A stretch of 64,000 nt of DNA, from positions 3,261,001 through 3,325,000 of the forward strand of contig NZ_CP141944.1 in NCBI RefSeq assembly GCF_035658495.1. Direction: 5' to 3'. A program made the translations under genes and the position numbers. Of the stretch, positions 36,580 through 44,812 are shown in pieces. Below the pieces are notes generated by a model. It saw nothing but the letters and a program-made list of their open reading frames with translations, ran no database searches and was not told the origin of the DNA. The DNA is from Novosphingobium sp. RL4. Lineage in GTDB: Bacteria > Pseudomonadota > Alphaproteobacteria > Sphingomonadales > Sphingomonadaceae. Every line of letters starts with the position of its first letter. Position 1 is the first letter of the stretch.

Positions 36580-37967
36580 GACTTTCCACTGCGAGCCTGC
36601 CGCAGCTTCCCGCCGACATCGCGCGCCCCCGTTACGAGCGGGGCGCGCAGGCGGCGGGCATCGTCCACTTCGGCATCGGCGCCTTCCACCGCGCCCACCA
36701 GGCCTGGTATACGGACCGGGCGATGGCGGCCGGGGACCGGGACTGGGCGATCACCGGCGTATCGCTGCGATCCGCCAATGTGGCGCGCCAGATGAACCCG
36801 CAGGACGGCCTCTATACCCTCACCGAATGCTCGGCCGCGGGCAACGAGACAGGGGTGATCGGATCGGTCGGCCGCGTCCTTGTCGCCAGCGAGGAACCGG
36901 AAGCCGTCATCGCTGCTCTTGCCGCGCCGGAAACGCGGATCGTCACTTTCACCATCACCGAGAAGGGCTACTGCCGCGCGGCGGACGGCTCGCTCGAACC
37001 CTTCCTCGCGCACCACGGCAGCGTCTATGCCTTCCTCGAACAAGGCCTGCGCCGCCGCCGCAACGCGGACCTTCCCGGCCTGACCCTGCTCTCGTGCGAC
37101 AATCTTGCCGATAACGGCCGCCAGCTTGAGCGGCTCATGGCCGAATACCTCGCGCGCCACGACCCCGAACTCGGCGCATGGGTCGCCGCGCATTGCGCCT
37201 TCCCCTGCTCCATGGTCGATCGCATCGTCCCCGCCACCACCGCTGCCGACCGCAAGACGGTCGCCGCGGCCACCGGGCTGGAGGATCAGGGCGCGGTGAT
37301 GACCGAACCGTTCAGCCAGTGGGTGATCGAGGACAAGTTCGCCGGTCCCCGCCCCGCGTGGGAAGCCGTGGGCGCGCAGCTCGTCGGCGATGTCGCCCCT
37401 TACGAGGCGGCCAAGCTGCGGATGCTCAACGGCGCGCACTCGGCGCTGGCCTACCTCGGGCTGGAGCACGGCCATGCTTTCGTTCACGAAGCAGTCGCCG
37501 ATCCGGCGATCCGCCCGCTGATCGAACGCCTGATGCGCGTCGAGGCCCAGCCGACCATCGCAGCCGCGCCGGGACAGGATCTGGACGCCTATGCCGAGGC
37601 CCTGCTGGCACGCTTCGCCAATCCGGCGCTCCAGCATCGGCTCATCCAGATCGCGATGGACGGCAGCCAGAAGATCCCGCAGCGCTGGCTGGAAACGCTT
37701 GCCGCCAACCAGGCCGAAGGCAGGCATTGCCCTGCGATCCTCTCGGCGCTGGCGGCATGGATGCGCCACGTTCGCGGCGACAACGCCGTGAACTGGGGCC
37801 CGGTCGATGACCCGATGGCCGTCCGTCTTGCCGATCTCTGGCGCGAGGAAGGCCCCGGCGGAATGCCGCGCGCCCTGTTCGGCGAACACGGGCTGTTCGC
37901 GGCCACCTGGCGGGCTTCGGCCGGCGACTTCGAAAGTCTGGCCGAGCATCTGGGGCAGAGAGTCTAG
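36576..37967 (+). CDS. Mannitol-dehydrogenase-family uronate reductase (UxuB/UxaB type)
   Basis: The predicted reaction is NADH-dependent reduction of tagaturonate to altronate (UxaB role) or fructuronate to mannonate (UxuB role). The chain of 463 residues begins HFGIGAFHRAHQAWYTD and has the family motif LKMLN-like KLRMLNGAHSALAYLG. By sequence it is UxuB-like. Because uxaA is in the locus and no uxuA is seen, the altronate branch is the better functional guess. It starts at GTG 36576, overlapping the uxaC stop. The IS701-type element begins directly after its TAG. Confidence 0.85.
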   Translation: MRLSTASLPQLPADIARPRYERGAQAAGIVHFGIGAFHRAHQAWYTDRAMAAGDRDWAITGVSLRSANVARQMNPQDGLYTLTECSAAGNETGVIGSVGRVLVASEEPEAVIAALAAPETRIVTFTITEKGYCRAADGSLEPFLAHHGSVYAFLEQGLRRRRNADLPGLTLLSCDNLADNGRQLERLMAEYLARHDPELGAWVAAHCAFPCSMVDRIVPATTAADRKTVAAATGLEDQGAVMTEPFSQWVIEDKFAGPRPAWEAVGAQLVGDVAPYEAAKLRMLNGAHSALAYLGLEHGHAFVHEAVADPAIRPLIERLMRVEAQPTIAAAPGQDLDAYAEALLARFANPALQHRLIQIAMDGSQKIPQRWLETLAANQAEGRHCPAILSALAAWMRHVRGDNAVNWGPVDDPMAVRLADLWREEGPGGMPRALFGEHGLFAATWRASAGDFESLAEHLGQRV

Positions 37968-39398
37968 CACTACTTTGGCAGAACGTTGATTTTTAGGATT
38001 CCCTTGGCGTTGAATGCGTGATTCATGAGGAGCCAGCTTTTATGGAGGCTGGCGATGGACGAGGACTGGCAAGCAGATCTGGAGCGTTGGCTTGAGCCAT
38101 ATCTGGGAAGTCTGGCGAACAAGACGCGGCGGCGGATGTGCCCGGCCTATATTGCCGGCTTGATTGGGCCTGGCGATCGCAAGAGCATTCAGCCCATGGC
38201 AGCTCGAACTGATGCCATCCCTTATGACCGGCTGCATCATTTCATCGGTGCCGGCCTGTGGGACAGCGCCCCGCTGGAAGCGATCTTGTGGAGCCAGGCA
38301 GATCAATTGGTCGGCGGCAACAAGGCCTGGCTGATCATCGACGATACGGCCTTGCCCAAGAAGGGCAAAGCTTCGGTCGGTGTCGCCCCGCAATATGCAA
38401 CGGTGCTCGGCAAGAATGCGAATTGTCAGACGATGGTTTCGGTAACGCTCGCATCAGGCGAAGTACCCATCATGCTGAGCCTGCGCCTGTTCCTGCCGGA
38501 AAGCTGGACCGACGATGCGGCGCGGATGACCAAAGCTGGCGTGCCTGAGCCTTTGCAGAGCTACCGCACAAAGCCCGAGATCGCAGTGGAGGAAATCGAC
38601 CGCGCAATCGCTGCCGGCGTTCGCTTCGGCTGCGTCTTGGCCGATGCCGGCTATGGGCTCTCGGCGTCGTTCCGACAGGCACTCACCGCCCGGGATCTAT
38701 GCTGGGCGGTCGGTATTCCCCGGCACCAGAAGGTCTATCCAGCCGATGTGCAATTGATTTTCCCGGTAGCGACACGGGGCCGGCCACGTGTCCGGCACGT
38801 GCCTGATGTCAAATCCCGAGCGGCCCATGCCATGCTCGAGGATGCGAAATGGCGACAGGTCAGTTGGAGGCGGGGAACGAAGGGGATGCTGAGCGCCCGC
38901 TTTGCCGCCATGCGCGTGCGCATCGCCGATGGCGCGCCCCAGCGGATTGGCTCTGCAGGAGCCCAGCATATGCCCGGCGAAGAGGTTTGGCTGGTGGGCG
39001 AGCATCGCTCGAACGGCGAGCGCAAATACTACCTCTCCAATCTGCCCGCAGGAACCTCGATCCGCGAGCTAGCAGGCGCGATCAAGGCCCGCTGGGTTTG
39101 CGAACAGGCTCATCAGCAACTCAAGGAAGAACTTGGCCTCGATCACTTCGAGGGAAGGTCATGGACGGGGCTGCATCGACACGCGCTCATGACAATGATG
39201 GCATACGCGTTTCTACAAACACAAAGGCTCGCTCAGGCGGGCCGGAAAAAAAAGAGTCTCCGGGCCGCCACCTCAGCCCAGTTTGCCAGCAGTTCGCCAA
39301 GCCATCCTTGACCGCTTGTCGCGCTCACCGCCAAGACATTGCCCTCATTGCGGAGGGGCGCTGTTTAAACCATCTAACCAAATTCTGCCAAAGTAGTG
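37968..39398 (+). mobile_element. IS701-family insertion sequence
   Basis: A 1431-base element with perfect 16-base terminal inverted repeats CACTACTTTGGCAGAA (37968-37983; complement at 39383-39398). It is flanked by direct repeats CTAG (37964-37967 and 39399-39402), the target duplication typical of IS701. The left CTAG contains the stop codon of the reductase gene, so that gene stays intact. The intact ends suggest recent insertion; the transposase frame is broken near its end. Confidence 0.93.
38055..39311 (+). CDS. IS701-family transposase, C-terminus frameshifted
   Basis: This is a DDE transposase with the first aspartate in WLIIDDTALPKKG, the second in VLADAGYG and the glutamate near EQAHQQLKEELGLDHFEG. 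I start at ATG 38055 because GGAGG lies six bases upstream; ATG 38025 lacks a site. At the A8 tract 39246-39253 the frame leaves the family sequence and ends at 39311. Reading one frame over restores GPPPQPSLPAVRQAIL and a zinc-like CPHCGG tail, ending at TAG 39394-39396. So either one A was gained, or slippage on the A tract makes the full protein. Confidence 0.85.
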   Translation: MDEDWQADLERWLEPYLGSLANKTRRRMCPAYIAGLIGPGDRKSIQPMAARTDAIPYDRLHHFIGAGLWDSAPLEAILWSQADQLVGGNKAWLIIDDTALPKKGKASVGVAPQYATVLGKNANCQTMVSVTLASGEVPIMLSLRLFLPESWTDDAARMTKAGVPEPLQSYRTKPEIAVEEIDRAIAAGVRFGCVLADAGYGLSASFRQALTARDLCWAVGIPRHQKVYPADVQLIFPVATRGRPRVRHVPDVKSRAAHAMLEDAKWRQVSWRRGTKGMLSARFAAMRVRIADGAPQRIGSAGAQHMPGEEVWLVGEHRSNGERKYYLSNLPAGTSIRELAGAIKARWVCEQAHQQLKEELGLDHFEGRSWTGLHRHALMTMMAYAFLQTQRLAQAGRKKKSLRAATSAQFASSSPSHP

Positions 39399-39401
39399 CT
39401 A

Positions 39402-39591
39402 GGTCGTAAACTCATAAACGGCGCCATCGAGGTTTGAGGCAAAATGGCTCAGCGCCAGGAGGGAAGGCGCTGGAATATGTCGATATTTCAAGACTTCCCA
39501 ACGCAGCGCTGGGCCATTTTGGTCAAATGCCGAAGGGACGTCCAAATGGCTTCCAGCTCGCCTCGATGGTGCCGTTTATGAGTTTACGACC
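39402..39591. mobile_element. MITE-like non-autonomous element
   Basis: A 190-base element with no gene. Its ends form a 32-base inverted repeat (39401-39432 with 39561-39592, one mismatch). A second nested repeat follows (39441-39455 with 39506-39520, one mismatch), so the whole can fold into one hairpin. It is flanked by TA (or CTAG) on both sides, as left by IS5-group transposases. No copy of its parent element is in this window. Confidence 0.8.
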
Positions 39592-39617
39592 TAGGCGGCG
39601 GGGACGGGGCCCCTTCC

Positions 39618-40379
39618 TTAGACCGACGTGTCGAGCTTCGTTTCCATCCGGTAGTCCGGCAGCGAATCGAAGGCCTGCCGCAAGGCCTCTCCCCAGCCGG
39701 TGGAAACCGACTGGAAATAGGGATCGCCCGCGTCGATGCGCCGCTCGTGCAGCGGCGTGAAGCGGTCCTGCTCCAGCACCAGCAGGTCGAGCGGGAGGCC
39801 CACCGAGAGATTGGCTTTCAGCGTCGAATCGAACGATACGCAAAGCAGCTTCACCGCCGCCTCGAACGTCATCGAACGCTCGTAGCCCCGGATCAGGATC
39901 GGCCTGCCGTATTTGGTCTCACCGATCTGGAAGAAGGGCGTATCAAAGCTGGCTTCGATGAAATTGCCTTCGGGGTAGATCAGGAACAGGCGCGGCTCCA
40001 TGCCCTTGATCTGGCCGGCGACGATCATCGAGGCGCTGAACGTGCCGGAAGCCGCGCTCTGGCCGTTATCGGCGGCGCGTTCGGAAATGATGTCCTGCAG
40101 GAGATTGCCGACGATAGTGGCCACCTGGAACATGGTCGGCGCTTCGAGCAGCGAATTGTGCCGTTCCGCCGGGGCCTTGTTGCGTTCCTCCAACTGGCTG
40201 ATCACCGCCTGGGTCGTGGCGAGGTTGCCCGCCGTCATCACCGAGATCACGCGCTCGCCGGGGAGCTCCCAGTGGTACATCTTCCGGAAGGTCGAGATAT
40301 TGTCGACGCCGGAGTTGGTGCGGGTGTCGCTCATCAATACGAGCCCGCGATCCAACATCATGCCCACGCAATAGGTCAT
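39618..40379 (-). CDS. Anbu, proteasome-like beta-subunit homologue
   Basis: Anbu is the bacterial ancestral relative of the proteasome beta subunit and HslV. It is an Ntn-hydrolase that assembles into an open spiral; its substrate is unknown. The protein begins MTYCVGMMLDRGLVLMSDTRTNSGVDN, where T2 is the expected N-terminal nucleophile after removal of Met and SDTRTN carries the conserved Asp. There are 253 residues. It is the last gene of a four-gene operon with the transglutaminase, alpha-E and ATP-grasp genes, the standard partners. Confidence 0.92.
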   Translation of the reverse strand: MTYCVGMMLDRGLVLMSDTRTNSGVDNISTFRKMYHWELPGERVISVMTAGNLATTQAVISQLEERNKAPAERHNSLLEAPTMFQVATIVGNLLQDIISERAADNGQSAASGTFSASMIVAGQIKGMEPRLFLIYPEGNFIEASFDTPFFQIGETKYGRPILIRGYERSMTFEAAVKLLCVSFDSTLKANLSVGLPLDLLVLEQDRFTPLHERRIDAGDPYFQSVSTGWGEALRQAFDSLPDYRMETKLDTSV

Positions 40380-40437
40380 GGAAGTTCTAACCCCTGAAAT
40401 CCTTCGCCCCGCGCGACCGATGCGGGGGTGCGGCCGT

Positions 40438-41301
40438 TCAGCCGCCCTGTCTCTGTTGTTGCCCGCCGCTTGCGGACTGCTGTTGCTGCTGTCCTAGCAG
40501 GTTCTCGGCCACCGACAAATGCACGTCGAGCCGCGTTTCCCCCGCTCCCATCGCGATACCAGTAATCGGAGCGGCCTCTGCATAGTCGCAACCGCTGGTT
40601 ACGCGGATGTACCGTTCGTCCGGGCAGATCGCGTTGGAAACGTCGAATCCGACCCAGCCGAGCCCCGGAATATACGCCTCGGCCCAGCCGTGCCCGGCTT
40701 CCTGCTCCACCCGGTCGTTCATGCGAAGATAACCGCCGACGTAGCGCATCGGGATATCGAGCAGGCGACCAGCGCTGATGAAGACGTGCGCATGATCCTG
40801 GCAGACGCCCTTTCCGGCGGCGAGCGCCTGTTCCGCCGTCGTCTCCGCATCGGTGGAACCGGGGAGATACTCGATCTCCTCGGCCACCGCGCTCGACAGG
40901 GCGTGGAGGAAGCCCAGCGTATCGGCGCGATCCGCATCGACAGAAGCCAGCAGCGAGCGCACCCGGCTTCCCGCGCGGGTCAGCACGGTCGGCCGCAGGA
41001 AGCACCAGAGCGGGGTGTGACCGCTGTGCGCGCCGGTGATGCCGCTGTTGTCGATCGTGCGCACCGTGCCCTTGCAGGTTACGATGACCTCGGGCGTGCC
41101 CGGCTCGATCGAGACGAGCGCGGTATGGTTCTGGTGATGGTCGTCGTACTGCGCCTCGGGCCGGGCGCCCTCGATCTCCATCTGCCAGTCGAGCACTTCC
41201 TGCCCATGCGTGGTCTTGGGTTTAAGGCGCAGGCGCTGCAGCCCGTGAGTGACCGGCCCGGCAAAGGCATAGCGAGTGGTATGCGTAACGGTCAGAAGCA
41301 C
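40438..41301 (-). CDS. Transglutaminase-like protein of the Anbu operon
   Basis: This is a 287-residue cysteine-protease-fold protein. Its N-terminal Bact_transglu_N beta domain is followed by the catalytic core with C167 (GKGVCQDHAHVF), H204 (EAGHGWAEAYI) and D220 (WVGFDVSNA). It may cleave or form isopeptide bonds. The start is GTG 41299-41301 with AGGA nine bases upstream; longer reads run into the alpha-E gene. The last 18 residues are odd, GQQQQQSASGGQQQRQGG, a glutamine-rich tail ending in Gly-Gly. Confidence 0.9.
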   Translation of the reverse strand: MLLTVTHTTRYAFAGPVTHGLQRLRLKPKTTHGQEVLDWQMEIEGARPEAQYDDHHQNHTALVSIEPGTPEVIVTCKGTVRTIDNSGITGAHSGHTPLWCFLRPTVLTRAGSRVRSLLASVDADRADTLGFLHALSSAVAEEIEYLPGSTDAETTAEQALAAGKGVCQDHAHVFISAGRLLDIPMRYVGGYLRMNDRVEQEAGHGWAEAYIPGLGWVGFDVSNAICPDERYIRVTSGCDYAEAAPITGIAMGAGETRLDVHLSVAENLLGQQQQQSASGGQQQRQGG

Positions 41302-41315
41302 GGGTGGCTGTCCTT

Positions 41316-42263
41316 CTATTCGATGAACCGGTAATCGGCGGCGATGGCGCCCCCGATGCGCGTGGTCTTGCCGATGAAGTCCTGCAGGAATTCGTGCAGG
41401 CCCACTTCGAAGATATTCTCGATCGTGGTCTGGTGCAGGGCGTCTCCGGCCTGCCGGACCAACGCATGGGCGGAAGTCTCGTGCCCGTATTCCTTGGCGA
41501 GCCCCGCCATGTTGCTGCGGATCTTTTCGTAGCAGAACAACAGAGAGCGCGGGAACTGGCCGTCGAGGATCAGGAAGCGCGCGATCCCCCGCGGGTCCAT
41601 TGCGCCGGCATTGAGCCACGAATAGGCGCGGTTGCCCGCCACCGAGCGCAGCAGCGTATCCCACTGCACATTGTCGAGACTGGAACCGACCCACGCCGCC
41701 GAGGGCAGCAGCACGTAATACTTCACATCGAGGATGCGCGCGGTGCTGTCCGCCCGCTCGATGAAGGTGCCGATGCGCGCGAAGTTGAACACCTCGTTGC
41801 GCAGCATCGTGCCTTCGAGCGCGCCGCGCACCAGCGTTCCGGTGCGCCGGATCGTGGTGAGCACCTCGCCCAGGCTGGTTTCGCGCACGGGCCGCGAAAG
41901 CAGGTCGCGCAAGTGCATCCAGCCTTCGTTGGTGGTTTCCCACACGGCGTTTGTCAGGCTGTTGCGCACCATGCGGGCATTGGTGCGCGCATTCTCAAGC
42001 ATGGCGAGCACCGAACCGGGATTGTCCTTGTCGCGCAGCATGTAGTTGAACACCTGCGTCCCGGTGATGTCCGAGTGCTTCGCCCGGTAGTCCTCGATCA
42101 GGCCGGTGGTGGTCAGGACCGACTTCCACTCCTCGTCCTGCGAGTGCTTGTTCCCGCGGGTCAGCGCGAGATGAAAGCCGACGTCGATCAACCGCGCGGT
42201 ATTTTCCGCGCGTTCGAGATAGCGGCTCATCCAGTATACGCCGTTGGCGGCCCGGCCCAGCAT
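41316..42263 (-). CDS. Alpha-E domain protein (DUF403)
   Basis: A 315-residue all-alpha protein beginning MLGRAANGVYWMSRYLERAENTARLIDV, the family signature. Its biochemical role is unknown. In bacteria it is nearly always encoded beside the circularly permuted ATP-grasp and transglutaminase genes, and is sometimes fused to them, so it is thought to act with the ligase. It is 28 bases after the ATP-grasp gene and 14 before the transglutaminase gene. Confidence 0.92.
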   Translation of the reverse strand: MLGRAANGVYWMSRYLERAENTARLIDVGFHLALTRGNKHSQDEEWKSVLTTTGLIEDYRAKHSDITGTQVFNYMLRDKDNPGSVLAMLENARTNARMVRNSLTNAVWETTNEGWMHLRDLLSRPVRETSLGEVLTTIRRTGTLVRGALEGTMLRNEVFNFARIGTFIERADSTARILDVKYYVLLPSAAWVGSSLDNVQWDTLLRSVAGNRAYSWLNAGAMDPRGIARFLILDGQFPRSLLFCYEKIRSNMAGLAKEYGHETSAHALVRQAGDALHQTTIENIFEVGLHEFLQDFIGKTTRIGGAIAADYRFIE

Positions 42264-42291
42264 CAGCGCGCCCTCGCTCGTTCAGGGCCCT

Positions 42292-43728
42292 TCATTCGTC
42301 CAGCACCCAAGAGTCCTTGGTGCCGCCGCCCTGCGAGGAATTGACCACCAGAGATCCTTTCTTGAGCGCCACGCGGGTCAACCCGCCGGGCGTGATGTCG
42401 ATGCCGTCGGGCGAGACCAGCACGAACGGGCGAAGGTCCACATGGCGCGGCGCCAGCCCCTCCTTGGTGAAGATCGGCACCGTGGAAAGCGAGAGCGTGG
42501 GCTGGGCGATGTAATTGTCCGGCCGCGCCCGCAGCTTGGCCTCGAAATCGGCGAGTTCCTTCTTCGAGGAGGTCGGCCCGATCAGCATGCCGTAGCCGCC
42601 CGAACCGTGGACTTCCTTCACGACCAGTTCGGCGAGATTGTCGAGCACATAGGCCAGCGCATCCGGCTCCGAGCAGCGCCAGGTCGGCACGTTGGAGAGA
42701 ATCGGCTTCTCTCCGGTATAGAACTCCACGATCTCGGGCATGTAGCTGTAGATCGCCTTGTCGTCGGCGATGCCGGTGCCCGGCGCATTTGCGATAGTGA
42801 TGCCGCCCGCGCGGTAGACATCCATGATCCCCGCCACGCCCAGCACCGAATCGGGATTGAAGCTGAGCGGGTCCAGGTAATCGTCGTCCACTCGGCGATA
42901 GATGACGTCGATCGCCTTGTAGCCCGTGGTCGTGCGCATGGCGACGCGCCCGTCCACCACGCGCAGGTCGCTGCCCTCCACCAGTTCCGCGCCCATCTGG
43001 TCGGCAAGGAAGGCATGTTCGAAATAGGCCGAGTTATAGATGCCCGGCGTCAGCACCGCGACCGTCGGCCGGCCCGATCCCTTGAAGGCGGGCGGCGCGC
43101 AGGCGCGCAGGGAACGGGCAAGCCGGCGCGGATAGTCCGACACGGGGCGCACCGGAATCCTGGTGAACAGTTCCGGGAACATCGCCATCATCGTTTCGCG
43201 GTTCTCGAGCATGTACGAGACACCGGACGGCGTGCGGGCGTTGTCCTCCAGCACCATGAATTCGTCAGGCCCGGTGCGGACGAGATCGATGCCGACGATA
43301 TGGGTATAGACGCCGCCCGGCGGCGTCATCCCGATCATCTGCGTGAGGAAGGCTTCATTGTCGCGCAGGGCCGAGATCGGCAGGCGGCCGGACCGGATGA
43401 TCTCCTGCCGGTGATAGAGATCCTGGAGGAAGGCATTGAGCGCCCTCACCCGCTGCTCGATCCCCCGCGTCAGCTTGCGCCATTCGCGCGCGGTGATGAT
43501 GCGCGGGATCATGTCGAACGGGATAAGCCGCTCTTCGGCGGCATCGTCGCCGTAGACGTTGAAGGTAATTCCGATGCGGCGGAAGAAGCGTTCGGCCTCG
43601 GCATCCTGGCGTTTCAGCCAGGTCTTGTCCTGCGAGTCGTACCAATTCCTGAAGTCTGCATAGGCAGGCCTGACCGACCCGTCCTCGTTGAGCATTTCGT
43701 CGTAATTGGTTCCGCCCGTAGCCGTCAT
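42292..43728 (-). CDS. Circularly permuted ATP-grasp protein
   Basis: A 478-residue ATP-grasp-fold protein of the permuted type (DUF404/DUF407). It is predicted to be a peptide or amide ligase, acting on an unknown substrate. Visible motifs include FVLEDNARTPSGVSYMLENR (written here as VLEDNARTPSG), VDDDYLDPL, VVKEVHGSGGYGML and RPFVLVSPDG. It is the first gene of the operon. Within the family, biochemical proof of the product is lacking. Confidence 0.91.
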   Translation of the reverse strand: MTATGGTNYDEMLNEDGSVRPAYADFRNWYDSQDKTWLKRQDAEAERFFRRIGITFNVYGDDAAEERLIPFDMIPRIITAREWRKLTRGIEQRVRALNAFLQDLYHRQEIIRSGRLPISALRDNEAFLTQMIGMTPPGGVYTHIVGIDLVRTGPDEFMVLEDNARTPSGVSYMLENRETMMAMFPELFTRIPVRPVSDYPRRLARSLRACAPPAFKGSGRPTVAVLTPGIYNSAYFEHAFLADQMGAELVEGSDLRVVDGRVAMRTTTGYKAIDVIYRRVDDDYLDPLSFNPDSVLGVAGIMDVYRAGGITIANAPGTGIADDKAIYSYMPEIVEFYTGEKPILSNVPTWRCSEPDALAYVLDNLAELVVKEVHGSGGYGMLIGPTSSKKELADFEAKLRARPDNYIAQPTLSLSTVPIFTKEGLAPRHVDLRPFVLVSPDGIDITPGGLTRVALKKGSLVVNSSQGGGTKDSWVLDE

Positions 43729-43945
43729 TGTGACTCCCGTTTGTCCATGTGATGCAACATGGAAACGGACTTGCCAAGCGGTTACGCTGCAAGTGCGAAA
43801 GAAAAATTACTGCGCGAATTGGCGGAAATCGGACCGAATTGGTCGAATACCCAGCGCTCCGGGAAATGGCCGCAGCTTTGGCCTGTGCGGCAGGTGCTAA
43901 GCGGGTTGGCTAATCGATCCGTTCGAGCGCCCCGCCCTTCACAGC

Positions 43946-44590
43946 TCAGGCCAGCAGCCCCCGCGCGCCGAGATCCGCGCGCAAGGCAGCCGCGTTCTGG
44001 AAGTGATGCACCTGCCAGCCAAGATCGCGGGCGGCGGCGATGTTGGCGGCATTGTCGTCGATGAACAGCATCGCGCCGGGCGCATGGCCGAACCGCCGCG
44101 CGGCGAGATCGAAGATGCGCGCATCGGGCTTCGCCAGCTTCTCGTCGCCCGAGACGACGATGTCGCCGAACAGGTCGAACAGGGGCTCCGACGCGCGGTA
44201 TTCCCGCCAGAACGGGCTGGCGAAGTTGGTGATGGCGAAAAGCGGCATCCCGCCGAACGCCAGTTCGCGCACGATCTCGTGACTGCCGGGCACGTTGCCG
44301 GGAATCGTTTCGAGGAAACGCGTGGCGTAAGCGTCGATCAGGGCATCGTGGCCGGGATACTCGGCCTTCCGTTCGGCAACCATCTCGGCGAGGTCGCGGC
44401 CGGCATCATGCTGGAAGTGCCACTCTTCGGTAACGACGTTCGCGCAGAACCAGTCGAGCCGTTCGGGCTCGCGAATCAGCTTGGCGAAGAGCAGGCGCAT
44501 GTCCCACTCGACGAGGACGCGCCCGACATCGAAGACGACCGCCTCTACGGCGGCGCCTTGGGCAGGATCGTTTACGTAGACTGCAGACAT
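43946..44590 (-). CDS. HAD-superfamily hydrolase, YihX-like
   Basis: This is probably a small-molecule phosphatase of 214 residues. Motif I is VFDVGRVLVEWD, the DXG variant seen in YihX-type proteins. Motif II is FAITNF, and motif III/IV is KPDARIFDLAA and MLFIDDNAANI. The substrate is unknown; sugar phosphates are typical of relatives. The 216-base gap upstream of the ATP-grasp gene on its other side (43729-43945) shows no gene that I can support. Confidence 0.85.
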   Translation of the reverse strand: MSAVYVNDPAQGAAVEAVVFDVGRVLVEWDMRLLFAKLIREPERLDWFCANVVTEEWHFQHDAGRDLAEMVAERKAEYPGHDALIDAYATRFLETIPGNVPGSHEIVRELAFGGMPLFAITNFASPFWREYRASEPLFDLFGDIVVSGDEKLAKPDARIFDLAARRFGHAPGAMLFIDDNAANIAAARDLGWQVHHFQNAAALRADLGARGLLA

Positions 44591-44597
44591 GACAAGA

Positions 44598-44616
44598 CCC
44601 CCGCGAATGGCGGGGG
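44598..44616. terminator. Short GC hairpin between L36 and HAD genes
   Basis: The stem CCCCCGC/GCGGGGG has a five-base loop, 70 bases beyond the L36 stop. It lacks a T-run, and so is a weak terminator candidate. Confidence 0.4.
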
Positions 44617-44686
44617 CCTCATGTCACCGACGTAGTCGCCCGTCCGCCTTATGGTCCCCGCCGCGTGGCATGGACAGGCAGCCGAA

Positions 44687-44812
44687 TCAGCCCTGGCGGG
44701 CCTTGAAGCGACGGTTGGTCTTGTTGATGACGTAGGTACGGCCGCGACGGCGGATCACGCGGTTGTCCCGGTGACGACCCTTGAGCGACTTCAGGCTGTT
44801 GCGAATCTTCAT
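44687..44812 (-). CDS. rpmJ: 50S ribosomal protein L36, zinc-free type
   Basis: A 41-residue basic protein beginning [18 protein letters not shown] and ending NRRFKARQG. It has none of the cysteines of the zinc-ribbon L36 form, so it is the C-minus (YkgO-like) type. In alphaproteobacteria this is often the only L36. It was found by translating the minus strand directly; it is too short for ordinary ORF cutoffs. Confidence 0.95.
   Translation of the reverse strand: MKIRNSLKSLKGRHRDNRVIRRRGRTYVINKTNRRFKARQG

Noticed and set aside
39434..39760. A 108-codon frame starting inside the MITE-like element
   Set aside because: It runs from the element into the antisense of the Anbu gene and ends in Arg/Ala/Pro repeats; the element is non-coding.
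43759..44064. A possible 101-residue protein between the ATP-grasp and HAD genes
   Set aside because: The first 35 codons look acceptable, but the rest becomes Arg/Pro-rich and is antisense to the HAD gene. No ribosome site was seen.
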